DNA of 56,465 bases from an uncultured Rhodopila sp. (GTDB lineage Bacteria; Pseudomonadota; Alphaproteobacteria; Acetobacterales; Acetobacteraceae). The stretch spans positions 1 to 56,465 of the forward strand of contig CAINOE010000036.1 of assembly GCA_903851415.1 (NCBI GenBank), given 5' to 3'. Both the position numbers and the translations under genes were made by a program. This document shows, in pieces, positions 18,701 through 27,300 of the stretch (its first letter is position 1; the number at the start of each line of letters is the position of its first letter). The notes under the pieces are model-generated. The model worked only from the letters and a program-made list of their open reading frames with translations. It did no database searches and was not told the origin of the DNA.

Positions 18701-19261
18701 TCAGCTCTCCAGTTCGCTGTCCCAGTACAGATAGTCGCGCCAGCTCTGGTGCAGGTAGTTGGGTGGGAACGCCCGGCCGTTATCCTGCAACTCCCAGGTC
18801 GTGGGCTGCCGGGGCGCAGAGCGCGGGAACATGCGGATCTCCCGCGGCAGATACGACCCCTTGCGCAGGTTGCAGCTTCCGCAGGCGGTGACGACATTCT
18901 CCCACGTCGTGCGGCCGCCGCGGCAGCGCGGGATCACGTGATCGAAGGTCAGGTCCGGCGCCGGGTAGCGGTCGCCGCAATACTGGCAGTGGAACGCGTC
19001 GCGCAGGAACACGTTGAACCGGGTGAAGGCCGGGCGCCGGGCCGACGGGATGTAGTCTTTCAGCGCAATGACGCTGGGCAGCCGCATCGACATGCTGGGC
19101 GAGTGGACCTCGGTCTCGTACTCGGACAGCACCGAGACACGGTCCATGAACACCGCCTTGACCGCGTCCTGCCAGGACCACAGGGATAACGGAAAGTAGG
19201 AAAGCGGACGAAAGTCCGCGTTCAGCACAAGCGCGGGAAAATGCTGTCCGCCGTCAGGCAA
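18701..19261 (-). CDS. HNH endonuclease family protein
   Basis: A 186-residue protein of the alphaproteobacterial HNH family. It opens with FPALVLNADFRPLSYFPLSL and carries a treble-clef HNH centre: Cys92-x2-Cys95 (CQYC), His108 in TFDHVIPR, Asn122 (WENVV), Cys127-x2-Cys130 and Asn131 (CGSCN). This core is shared with McrA-like nucleases. The family is widespread as a single chromosomal gene and its role is not established. The start is TTG 19261, supported by GGGAG 6 nt upstream; the only nearby ATG is out of frame and runs into a stop. Confidence 0.85.
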   Translation of the reverse strand: MPDGGQHFPALVLNADFRPLSYFPLSLWSWQDAVKAVFMDRVSVLSEYETEVHSPSMSMRLPSVIALKDYIPSARRPAFTRFNVFLRDAFHCQYCGDRYPAPDLTFDHVIPRCRGGRTTWENVVTACGSCNLRKGSYLPREIRMFPRSAPRQPTTWELQDNGRAFPPNYLHQSWRDYLYWDSELES

Positions 19262-19417
19262 GCGCTGCTCCCATTCCCTCGGAACGCAACACCCGGGCGG
19301 TTATCCATCGTCGAGCCGCCAGATATTGTGCACGCCGAAAACCTATGCACTTTATGACAGAGGCCCATCGGCACCGCAACCCGCGTTATCAACATCCTGT
19401 GGAACGTCATTGTCTCG

Positions 19418-20059
19418 TCACGAAAATCCCTTTTGCAAAGCCAGCGCTCCCAACGAGATACCGGTGTCGTCGATTCCGTGGCCAAGCCGCGGAATATAGT
19501 GCGCCTCCACCGGAACAGCGGCGGCCTTCAATGCTGCCTCGGCATCGCGGGAGCGGGCGACCGGGACGACCTCGTCGGCTTCTCCGTGCACCAGCAGCAC
19601 CGGCGCGTGGTTTTCGAGTTCCCCTGGCAGGGAGTCCGGGGCAACCAGCGCGCCGGAAAACGCCAGGACGGCGCGCGGTGCGGCGGTCCGGCGCAGGCCG
19701 GTGAACAGCGAGATCATCGCCCCCTGGCTGAATCCCATGATCGCGTAGTCCGCCAGTTCCAGCCGCGCCAGTTCGGCATCGAGGAACCCGTGCAGATACG
19801 GCGCGGCGGCGCGCACGCCGGCCTCCATGACCGCGGGCGAGCGGTCCGCGACGTCCCACCACTGGCGGCCGAATCCGGAGTCGTGCCGGAACGGCGCATG
19901 GACCGAGGCGAAAATCGCGTCCGGGCAGGCATGAGCCCACGCAGGCGCCAGGTCGATCAGGTCGAAAGCGTCGGCGCCGAGGCCATGGCACAGCACCACA
20001 AGCTGCTTCGGCCTGGCCTTGAAGGCCGGTCCCCAGTGGATGGCGTCGAGCGTCGGCAT
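19418..20059 (-). CDS. Phospholipase/carboxylesterase family alpha/beta hydrolase
   Basis: A 213-residue cytoplasmic esterase of the short carboxylesterase family (related to acyl-protein thioesterase and YpfH). Landmarks are LCHGLGAD near 23-30, nucleophile Ser111 in GFSQG, Asp162 in HGEADEVVP and His194 in RLGHGID. No signal peptide is present. GGGAGAG lies 6 nt before the ATG. It is transcribed divergently from gluQ, with only 44 nt between the two starts, so the promoters must overlap. The natural ester substrate is unknown. Confidence 0.85.
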   Translation of the reverse strand: MPTLDAIHWGPAFKARPKQLVVLCHGLGADAFDLIDLAPAWAHACPDAIFASVHAPFRHDSGFGRQWWDVADRSPAVMEAGVRAAAPYLHGFLDAELARLELADYAIMGFSQGAMISLFTGLRRTAAPRAVLAFSGALVAPDSLPGELENHAPVLLVHGEADEVVPVARSRDAEAALKAAAVPVEAHYIPRLGHGIDDTGISLGALALQKGFS

Positions 20060-20103
20060 AATGGTCTCTCCCGTTGGTCGGCGGTTACGGTAATCTGGCG
20101 GCG

Positions 20104-20973
20104 ATGTCAGTTACCACACGCTTCGCGCCCAGCCCGACCGGTCACCTGCATCTGGGCCACGCTTTCTCCGCCTTCAACGGCTGGAAGCGGGCGCGGGATT
20201 CCGACGGACGGTTCTTGCTGCGGTTGGAGGATATTGATCCGACCCGCTGCCGCCCGGAGTTTGCCGAGGGTATCCAGGAGGATCTGGCGTGGCTTGGACT
20301 TGATTGGGACAACCCGGTGCGGGTGCAATCCCGGCACTTGGCCGAGTATCAGACGGTCCTGGACCGGTTGGCCAGGGAAGGGCTGTTGTATCCGTGCTTC
20401 TGCACGCGGTCCGACGTGATACGGGAGCTTTCAGCGTCAGCCGCAGCGCCGCATGCGCCGGATGGGGCACCGCTATACCCCGGCACCTGCCGCCGCCTCT
20501 CCCCCGGTGAACGCGCCGATCGGCTGGCGGCGGGGGAGCGATTTGCGCTGCGGCTGGACATGAGGGCGGCGCTGCGGCCGCGCCTCTTCTACGAAGAGGA
20601 AGCCGAAGGCCGAATCGTCTGTCATCCGGAGGCGTTCGGCGACGTCGTGCTGGCTCGCAAGGACGCGCCGGCGAGCTACCATCTGTGCGTGACGCACGAC
20701 GATGCCTCGCAAGGAATCACGCTCGTAACCCGCGGTGACGATTTGCGGCCCTCGACGGATTTGCACCGACTGCTCCAGGCGCTCATGGGCTGGCCGGTTC
20801 CAGCATATGCCCATCACAGGCTGATCGTGGATGCCGACGGCAAGCGGCTGGCGAAACGGGACCGTGCGATGACCCTCCGGGACATGCGGGAACGCGGCGT
20901 GTCCCCGCAAGAGATCATCGACCGCCTCAGCCGGATGGAGGCGTTCGCGCACGGACGCCATGCGCGAACCTGA
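20104..20973 (+). CDS. gluQ: tRNA glutamyl-Q(34) synthetase
   Basis: GluQRS is a shortened glutamyl-tRNA synthetase that attaches glutamate to queuosine at position 34 of tRNA-Asp. The 289-residue protein has the class I HIGH-type motif in APSPTGHLHLGH (8-19), glutamate-binding LEDIDPTR, and a zinc site with Cys98, Cys100, Tyr125 and Cys129. The KMSKS position is occupied by KRLAKRD near 247-253, as in this family. The anticodon-binding domain of full GltX is absent, as expected. ATG 20104 is used rather than the longer frame from 20074 because the family begins directly before TRFAPSPTG. Confidence 0.92.
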   Translation: MSVTTRFAPSPTGHLHLGHAFSAFNGWKRARDSDGRFLLRLEDIDPTRCRPEFAEGIQEDLAWLGLDWDNPVRVQSRHLAEYQTVLDRLAREGLLYPCFCTRSDVIRELSASAAAPHAPDGAPLYPGTCRRLSPGERADRLAAGERFALRLDMRAALRPRLFYEEEAEGRIVCHPEAFGDVVLARKDAPASYHLCVTHDDASQGITLVTRGDDLRPSTDLHRLLQALMGWPVPAYAHHRLIVDADGKRLAKRDRAMTLRDMRERGVSPQEIIDRLSRMEAFAHGRHART

Positions 20974-20977
20974 CCTG

Positions 20978-21175
20978 TCAGTAGTAATGCCAATGATCGT
21001 GGTACCAGCGGCGATGATGGTAGTGATGGTGGCCGTAGTAGTAGTCCACCCGGGTGATCAGCCCTGCGTCCGGCGCAACATGCAGACCGGCCGCCGAGGG
21101 GGAAGCGGACGCATCGAAGCTGGTTAATCCAAGCAGTCCGCCGACGGCGGCTGCCGCGAGAAGCACTTTGCGCAT
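20978..21175 (-). CDS. Small exported His/Tyr-rich protein
   Basis: A 65-residue protein: a signal peptide (MRKVLLAAAAVGGLLGL, cleavage near ASA) followed by a short linker and a C-terminal tail made mostly of His, Tyr, Arg and Trp (YYYGHHHYHHRRWYHDHWHYY region). Such tails could bind metals or polyanions in the periplasm, but no function is established. ATG 21175 is preferred over the upstream frame because it places the basic n-region at the N terminus. It is convergent with gluQ, with 4 nt between the stops. Confidence 0.65.
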   Translation of the reverse strand: MRKVLLAAAAVGGLLGLTSFDASASPSAAGLHVAPDAGLITRVDYYYGHHHYHHRRWYHDHWHYY

Positions 21176-21397
21176 TGTCACACACTCCTTTGGTGGCACT
21201 GGGAATGTGGTGGCTGACTTTGCCGGAACCTCGACCGCATCAAGGCAAATTCGAGATGTTAGATCGCGGCGGTGTAACCGTTGAATGCCGAATATTTTTG
21301 CAGCCGTCTACGATCCGCATGCCTCGGCAAAACTGTGATGGCGATCTCTACCGGCCGCAGGAATGATCCGTGCCGGAGAGTGCGGGTTTCGCCGTCT

Positions 21398-22249
21398 CTA
21401 GTCTCCCGTTACTTTCCCGCAGAACGCGTCCAAGGTCGTCGTCTCGACCCGAGGCCCCTCGAAGTCCGCTGCAATCATCTCATACAGCCTCGCCGCCGCC
21501 TCATAGAATCCCGCCCCGGGCCGATCGGCGCCGATGAAGTCGGCGATTTCCTGCATTTCGGCGACCCAGCGATGGGCCTTGCCGTGCATCTTCGGCATCT
21601 GCGCCGTCAGCCATTTCAGCAACGCCGGCTGGCTGACAGTCATCTCCGCGATCAGCGCATCGGCGGTGCCGGCCCGCGTCGCCGCCAGCATCATCGCAGC
21701 ACCCAGGGCGGTGAACCCCTTGGTAATGCCGGCGTAGGACATCTTCATCGCCGAAGCCGCGCCCACCGGCCCCGGCTGAACCGGCATCGACAGCCCAAAC
21801 GCCGCGAGTGCTGCGACCTTCCCGGCGTCCGGTCCGGACAGGTAAATCCGGGTCTTGCTCGAATCCAGCTCCGGCGGCGGTCCGATAATCCCGCCATCGA
21901 CGAACGCCGTCCCGGTTGCCCGCACCAGGCGATCAATCCGCAGCACCGTCTCCGGACTCACCGCATTGCAATCCACGTAGATCGGCTTGCGCCGCGTCGC
22001 GCGGAGCGCCGGGGCCAATCGCTCCACCAGCCGCAATGCCTCCCCCGGCGGGACGATCGACAGGATGAAATCGGCCTCCGCGATCTGCTCGACCGGCGCG
22101 TCCCGCATGCCCGCCACCGCCGCCCGCGCTACGGTCGCAGCCGATCGGCCGGCGAGCAGGGTGCGGACTTCCAGGCCGTTGGAGGTCAGCCGCCCGGCGA
22201 CGGCGCTTCCCATCATCCCGGGAGCGATAACCGCGATAATCGGCTGCAT
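21398..22249 (-). CDS. NAD(P)-binding dehydrogenase with DUF1932 C-terminal domain
   Basis: A 283-residue protein of the beta-hydroxyacid / 6-phosphogluconate dehydrogenase superfamily. The N-terminal Rossmann fold is marked by VIAPGMMGSAVAGRL. The C-terminal helical part contains KMSYAGITKGFTALGAAMM, with the lysine at the usual catalytic position of the superfamily, and matches the DUF1932 pattern. The reaction is unknown, presumably NAD(P)-dependent oxidation of a hydroxyacid. ATG 22249 is chosen because GGAGG lies 7 nt upstream. The longer frame to 22459 runs across a terminator and into the cold-shock gene. Confidence 0.82.
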   Translation of the reverse strand: MQPIIAVIAPGMMGSAVAGRLTSNGLEVRTLLAGRSAATVARAAVAGMRDAPVEQIAEADFILSIVPPGEALRLVERLAPALRATRRKPIYVDCNAVSPETVLRIDRLVRATGTAFVDGGIIGPPPELDSSKTRIYLSGPDAGKVAALAAFGLSMPVQPGPVGAASAMKMSYAGITKGFTALGAAMMLAATRAGTADALIAEMTVSQPALLKWLTAQMPKMHGKAHRWVAEMQEIADFIGADRPGAGFYEAAARLYEMIAADFEGPRVETTTLDAFCGKVTGD

Positions 22250-22311
22250 GCGGAACCTCCACGATTGACGGGGCAGCATGCGCCGTGACAGCCAGCGGTG
22301 AAAGAGCCGAC

Positions 22312-22352
22312 AAAAAAGGCCCGGGTGAGGATGCGCCTCATCCGGGCCTTTT
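22312..22352 (-). terminator. Rho-independent terminator of the cold-shock gene
   Basis: A 13-bp GC-rich stem (22318-22330 with 22336-22348, one G-T wobble) encloses a 5-nt loop. On the minus strand it is followed by six T residues (22317-22312). It lies about 30 nt downstream of the minus-strand cold-shock gene stop. Confidence 0.88.
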
Positions 22353-22379
22353 ATAAGCAATCGTCCAGCGCGAGCCGGA

Positions 22380-23093
22380 TCAGTCGGTGCGGATGGAGGT
22401 CGCCTCCGGGCCTTTGGCCCCCTGGACGACATCCATCCAGATGGTCTGCCCTTCCGCAAGTTGCATCACACCCGCCCGTTGCAGGGCTGACGCATGCACA
22501 AACACGTCCTTGCCGCCCTCGGACGGGGCGACGAAGCCAAAGCCCTTGGTCGCATTGTACCACTTAACGGTACCCTGCATCTCCACCGAAGGACCCGTCG
22601 GCGCACCGCGGCGCGGCGCACCACCGGCTCCGGGACCACCGCCGAAGCCGCTCGGACCACGCGGCGCACCACCGCCCGGCGCGCCACGACCGGCGGACGG
22701 AGTGGCAGTGCTTTCATCGACCGACAACACCTCGGAGACCTGCCGACCCTTCTGGCCCTGACCGATGCGCACCCGTAGGGTGGCGCCCGGGCTTACGGCA
22801 CTGTGGCCGGACTGATTGAGCGTGTTCGCATGAAGGAACGCATCCCCGGACCCGTCGGACAACGCCACGAAGCCGAATCCCTTCTCGGGATTGAACCACT
22901 TCACGGTCGCGTCGTGCTCCGGGCCAAAACCTGCCGAGGAGGGCCATGACGGTGGGGTCCGCGGCAGGTCGCCTGGCGGAGCACGGTCAAAGGCGAAGTC
23001 GTCGTCGAAGCCGCGCCGCCGGCTTGGGCGTCCGCGGCCGCGGTTGGTCATGTTCAAGAGAAAATCGTCCCTATTATCATACGCGTTGTTCAT
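22380..23093 (-). CDS. Cold-shock protein with two cold-shock domains
   Basis: A 237-residue nucleic-acid-binding protein with two OB-fold cold-shock domains. The first is at about residues 58-125 (ATVKWFNPEKGFGFVAL, DAFLHAN) and the second at about 170-237 (GTVKWYNATKGFGFVAP, DVFVHAS). They are joined by a Gly/Pro/Arg-rich linker of about 45 residues. RNP1 and RNP2 motifs are intact in both. Double-CSD proteins of this kind are common in alphaproteobacteria and act as RNA chaperones. The start could be 23093 or the ATG at 23051, and neither has a strong Shine-Dalgarno. The gene is monocistronic, with a terminator at its 3' end. Confidence 0.88.
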   Translation of the reverse strand: MNNAYDNRDDFLLNMTNRGRGRPSRRRGFDDDFAFDRAPPGDLPRTPPSWPSSAGFGPEHDATVKWFNPEKGFGFVALSDGSGDAFLHANTLNQSGHSAVSPGATLRVRIGQGQKGRQVSEVLSVDESTATPSAGRGAPGGGAPRGPSGFGGGPGAGGAPRRGAPTGPSVEMQGTVKWYNATKGFGFVAPSEGGKDVFVHASALQRAGVMQLAEGQTIWMDVVQGAKGPEATSIRTD

Positions 23094-23515
23094 AGCACCG
23101 GAAGCCCTCGCGGGCCACGGTGCCGGTTTCTCCCGTTTGGGTAACCGAGCCAGGACAAGAACCAAACCCTGCCGGGAGCGGTCACCATCCTCGTGTCGTC
23201 ACTACAGGCTGCTACACTATAGGGCGTGATCGCGCTTTCGCCCATAGCTAATCGGGCGGATTCCGGCGAATCGCCCAAATTTTGCCCGATTTTTCATTAT
23301 AACGTTCTCGGCATGCCGTGTGCTCGGGCGCCAAAACCCTGATTCGGCAGCGTTTCATCCCGGCAATCCGCAGCCAGACGTATCGCCCCGCCCCGCAAAT
23401 ATCATAGTCGCGATCACCCCATTTCCGCGACACGCCGCAATTTTCGATTCAATGTCCCATTTGCGCGCGCCGCCAGATTCGAGTATCGCGGAAATAGACT
23501 CGGTCGATTGGTGCT
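23094..23515. other. Noncoding gap between the cold-shock and MprF-like genes
   Basis: No convincing gene is seen in these 422 nt. On the minus strand a TATAGT hexamer at 23216-23221 could be a -10 element for the cold-shock gene, which would give a leader of about 115 nt; no good -35 box was found. The part nearest the MprF-like stop is AT-richer than its surroundings. Confidence 0.4.
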
Positions 23516-25576
23516 TCAAACGGAAGCAGGCGCAGCCGAACGCTGCCCTCGGGCGAGTTTCGGCAAGACCGGAAGCAGCAGGTTCAGGTCGCGTTCGGCC
23601 ACGCAGACAAGATATTGCCCCGCACGCGGCGTATCGCCCTCGGACTCCGGAAGCGGCAAACCGTCGGAGCCCAGCGGAAGCGCGGTCAGACCCAGATCGC
23701 CGTAGACCTTCAACAGATCGGGCCCTGCCCGCCAAACGGCGGCATCAAGACCCTCCTGGCGCGCCAGGTCACGCAGGCGCCAGATCGCGGAGACTCGGTC
23801 GCTTTCGTCGCCCGCCGGGTCGCCTAGCCCGAGCAGCACCCGGCCGCAGCGCCGGAACGGAACGCCGGCCCGTCCGGCCTCGCCCATCACCAGGCCGTCG
23901 GCGCCAGCCGAACAGGTATATTCCGGATGCGCCCCCAACTCGATCATCAGCCGGCGGGCGTCGGCATCCCACGGCACGTAGCGGATCTGGCCGGGCCGGA
24001 CCAGCAGCCAAAGCGCCACAAGGCCCAGCAGAACCGAGATCGCCACCGCGACGCGCACCGAGTTCGGCTCCTGCCGGGAGATGATGACCATCCAGAAAGC
24101 GTTGTTCTGCAGCGCGTGCGTATGCGGCCGGGTCACCGCCAAAGCCATCAGGCAGACCACCAGGACGAACATCGACAGCGCGCTGCCCGGCTGCAGCGGT
24201 CCGGTAAACATATGCGCGTGCCGGTAGAAACATGCCCGGAACGGCGCCAGCAACAGCGTTGTCAGCACCAGGATGCCGACGACCCAAAGCCGGTTGTCCT
24301 GCGTCGCCGCGAAAGCGGCTCCGGTGATCAGCAGCAGGATGGTCAGCACCCAGGCGAGGTTCACCCGGTGCGACAAGCCGATCGCCATCAGCACGAGGCC
24401 GGCGCCGATAAGCGAGGGGACGAACTGGCCGGCCTGGTTGGCAAACTCGGCATAATCGGGATCGAGCCAGGAGAAATCCGTCTGCGGCGCCAGCACGCCC
24501 AGGCACAGCATCAGCGCGCCGCAGAGTCCGACCGCCCCGGTTGCCGCGGTCACGGCGAAGTCCGGCTCGCTCCAGCGCCCGATGGCCTGGACGGGGGCCG
24601 AGCCACTGCCAAAATATTTCAGCAAACCGCCCCCGCGCAGCAGGATTTCGTTCCCTGCAAACAAAGAGCCGGCGAGGAACAGGGGGATGATGTAATAATA
24701 CAGGCGAAACACCAGGATCGCGCCGACGATCGGCGGGGCGTCCATGTACGGGGCCAGGCCGAACAACATGGCCGTGTCAAACACGCCGATTCCGCCGGGT
24801 AGGTTGGCCGCAAGGCCGGCGGTGTAGGAGGCGACGTAGACGCCCAGGAAGATCAGCCAGGTCAGCCCGTTGGCTTTCGGCAGCAGGGCATAGAAGATCG
24901 TCGCGGTCACCGCGACATCGACCGTCGCCAGCAGGACCTGGACGATCGCCATGCGCCAGCCGGGCAGTTGGATCTGATTGCCAAACATCCGGATATGCCC
25001 CAGCACCCGGGAGAAGGTGACGTAGCAAAGGACGATCAGCCAGAGAAGCGCGCCGAAGCCGTACAGCGCGATGGGGGGAAGATGCTGACCGAAGAACGGG
25101 ATCGCGCGCGGTTCCATGAACAGGATCGCGCCACCCAGAACCATGCCGCCGAGGCCAAACGTCAGGCTGCAGAACGCCACCGTTTTGCCGATTTGCAGTG
25201 GAGTCAGGCCCCAATGTGCATACAGCCGGTAGCGCACCGCCGCTCCGGACACCGCGGCGAAGCCAAGGTTATGCGACAGCGCGTAGGCGCAGAACGAGGC
25301 GAACGCGACCTTGCCATACGAGACCTTGTGGCCCGCATAGATCGTGCCGAGGCGGTCGTAGAAGGTCAGGATGAAATACGACAGGATGGTCCATGTGAAC
25401 GAGAACAGCAGCGCGTTCACCGGGATCGCGCTGAGCGCCGCGCCGATATCCTTCAGGCGCAGGTGCCGGAATTCCCGCTGCACCACATAGATCGCGCCAA
25501 TCAGCAGCAGCACGCCCAGAACGGCGGGCAGGTGGCGCAGCCAGCTTTTCAGGCCGTCTCGCTTGGCCGGATCCAT
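23516..25576 (-). CDS. MprF-like integral membrane protein with short C-terminal synthetase-like region
   Basis: A 686-residue protein. About 13 hydrophobic segments span residues 18-540 and match the flippase part of MprF (lysylphosphatidylglycerol synthase transmembrane region / UPF0104), including the LAANLPGGIGVFDTAMLFGL segment. The last 145 or so residues resemble only the start of the MprF synthetase domain (VLLGLGDPAG, AIWRLRDLARQEG, LLKVYGDLGLTALPLG). They then end, whereas full MprF has about 300 residues here. Aminoacyl transfer may therefore be lost, or this is a short subtype. ATG 25576 is 2 nt after the lysK stop. The frame extends upstream to 26257 only as a shadow of lysK. Confidence 0.8.
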   Translation of the reverse strand: MDPAKRDGLKSWLRHLPAVLGVLLLIGAIYVVQREFRHLRLKDIGAALSAIPVNALLFSFTWTILSYFILTFYDRLGTIYAGHKVSYGKVAFASFCAYALSHNLGFAAVSGAAVRYRLYAHWGLTPLQIGKTVAFCSLTFGLGGMVLGGAILFMEPRAIPFFGQHLPPIALYGFGALLWLIVLCYVTFSRVLGHIRMFGNQIQLPGWRMAIVQVLLATVDVAVTATIFYALLPKANGLTWLIFLGVYVASYTAGLAANLPGGIGVFDTAMLFGLAPYMDAPPIVGAILVFRLYYYIIPLFLAGSLFAGNEILLRGGGLLKYFGSGSAPVQAIGRWSEPDFAVTAATGAVGLCGALMLCLGVLAPQTDFSWLDPDYAEFANQAGQFVPSLIGAGLVLMAIGLSHRVNLAWVLTILLLITGAAFAATQDNRLWVVGILVLTTLLLAPFRACFYRHAHMFTGPLQPGSALSMFVLVVCLMALAVTRPHTHALQNNAFWMVIISRQEPNSVRVAVAISVLLGLVALWLLVRPGQIRYVPWDADARRLMIELGAHPEYTCSAGADGLVMGEAGRAGVPFRRCGRVLLGLGDPAGDESDRVSAIWRLRDLARQEGLDAAVWRAGPDLLKVYGDLGLTALPLGSDGLPLPESEGDTPRAGQYLVCVAERDLNLLLPVLPKLARGQRSAAPASV

Positions 25577-25578
25577 TG

Positions 25579-27168
25579 TCAGGCCGCGTCCGCATGGCGG
25601 GCAAGCGCTGTCCGGATCAGCGCGATGGTCTCCGGAATGCCATACAGGGCGACGAACCCGCCGAACCGCGGACCTTCCTGCTGGCCGAGCAACACCTGAT
25701 AGAGGCAGCCGAAGAAGCTGCGCAGATCCGCAAACGGATGCCGCTTGCCGACTTCGAACACCACGGCCTGGATGTCCTCGGCCGAAGCGTCCGTCGGCAG
25801 CGTGCCGAGCGCCGCCGCCAGGTCTTCCAGTGCGGCGCGCTCCATCGCCTCGGGCTCTCGATAGCGCTTTTCGGGCCGCACGAAATCCCGGTAATAGGCC
25901 ACGGCGTGATCGGCCAGGCGGGCCAGCAGAGGCTCGGTTTCCGCACTGGCGCCGGGAACGTAGCGGCGGATGAAGCCCCACAGGATGCCGGGCTCCTCGG
26001 CGTTCACCACGCTGGCGAGGTTCAGCAGCATGCCGAAGGAAATCGGGCTGCCCGCATGATTCGGCACGGTTCCGCCATGGATGTGCCAGGCGGGATTCGC
26101 CGGCTGCTCCTCCGCCGGCTGGCTGCGCAGCTTGTCGAGGTTGCCGACATACTCGTCCACTGCGCGCGGAATGACGTCGAAGAACAGCCGTTTGGCGCGC
26201 TGCGGCTGGTTGTACATGAACTGCGACAGCGACACCGGCGGGGCGTAGGTCAGCCACTGATCGACCGACAGCCCGTTGCCCTTGGACTTGCTGATCTTCT
26301 GGCCGTCCTGGTCGAGGAACAGCTCATAGGTCATGCCCTCGGGCGGCTTGCCGCCGAGGATGCGGCATATTTTGGTGGACAGCTTCACCGAGTCGATCAG
26401 ATCCTTGCCGGACATCTCGTAATCGACCGAAAGGGCATACCAACGCATGGCCCAGTCGGCCTTCCATTGCAGCTTGCAGGCACCGCCCTTGACCGAGGTC
26501 TCGAACCGCTCGCCGCTATCAGGGTCGGTCCATGTGACCGTAGCGGCGGCGGCGTCGATCCGTTCCATCGGCACCTGCATCACGATCCCGGTGTGCGGGT
26601 GTATCGGCAGTATCGGCGAGTATGTCGCCGCGCGTTCCGACCGCAGCGTCGGCAGCGTGGCCGCCATCACCGCGTCGTAGCACTCCAGCACCCGCACCAA
26701 CCCGGCGTCGAAGCGCCCGGTGGTGTAGTAGTCCGTGGACGAGGCAAACTCATACTCGAATCCGAATGAGTCGAGGAACGCCCGCAGCCGCGCGTTATTA
26801 TGCGCCCCGAAGCTGTCATGCGTGCCGAACGGGTCGGGGATCTGCGTCAGCGGCCTGCCGAGGTGCGCAGCCAGCAACTCCCGGTTCGGTACGTTGTCGG
26901 GCACCTTGCGCAGACCATCCATGTCGTCGCTGAACGCGAGCAGCTTCGACGGCAGGCCGGTGATCTCGGTGAAGGCATGGCGCACCCACGAGGTGCGCGC
27001 AACCTCGCCGAAGGTGCCGATATGCGGCAGTCCGGACGGACCGTAGCCGGTCTCGAACAGGGCATGATCCTTGCCGGAGGCGGCAAGGCGCTGAGCTACC
27101 TTTTTCGCTTCCTCGAATGGCCAGGCCTTTGGCACGCCGGGCGCGTTGTTGCGTACAGTATCGGACAT
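25579..27168 (-). CDS. lysK: Lysine--tRNA ligase, class I
   Basis: A class I (Rossmann-fold) lysyl-tRNA synthetase of 529 residues, unrelated in fold to the class II LysS of most bacteria. It has the HIGH-type motif in [15 protein letters not shown] (His49) and the KMSKS-type KISKSKGNG at 291-299. The ATG reading MSDTVRNN follows 132 nt of noncoding sequence. Class I LysRS is typical of archaea and alphaproteobacteria. The next gene, the MprF-like membrane protein, starts 2 nt after the stop, so lysyl-tRNA synthesis and a protein family that consumes lysyl-tRNA are encoded in one transcript. Confidence 0.95.
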   Translation of the reverse strand: MSDTVRNNAPGVPKAWPFEEAKKVAQRLAASGKDHALFETGYGPSGLPHIGTFGEVARTSWVRHAFTEITGLPSKLLAFSDDMDGLRKVPDNVPNRELLAAHLGRPLTQIPDPFGTHDSFGAHNNARLRAFLDSFGFEYEFASSTDYYTTGRFDAGLVRVLECYDAVMAATLPTLRSERAATYSPILPIHPHTGIVMQVPMERIDAAAATVTWTDPDSGERFETSVKGGACKLQWKADWAMRWYALSVDYEMSGKDLIDSVKLSTKICRILGGKPPEGMTYELFLDQDGQKISKSKGNGLSVDQWLTYAPPVSLSQFMYNQPQRAKRLFFDVIPRAVDEYVGNLDKLRSQPAEEQPANPAWHIHGGTVPNHAGSPISFGMLLNLASVVNAEEPGILWGFIRRYVPGASAETEPLLARLADHAVAYYRDFVRPEKRYREPEAMERAALEDLAAALGTLPTDASAEDIQAVVFEVGKRHPFADLRSFFGCLYQVLLGQQEGPRFGGFVALYGIPETIALIRTALARHADAA

Positions 27169-27300
27169 GGGCCGGAAGCTATGGACCGGACTGCTTCAGG
27201 TCAATCACAACCATGGTGACAACGGGCCGATGTCCCGCGTTGGATACAGTTTCATGCAAGCCCGTCCGGCTATGGATGAATTGGCGGCGGACGAACGGTG

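Noticed and set aside
25577..26257. Extension of the MprF-like frame by 227 codons
   Set aside because: It overlaps lysK on the same strand in another frame and lacks hydrophobic segments; the natural start is ATG 25576, 2 nt after lysK.
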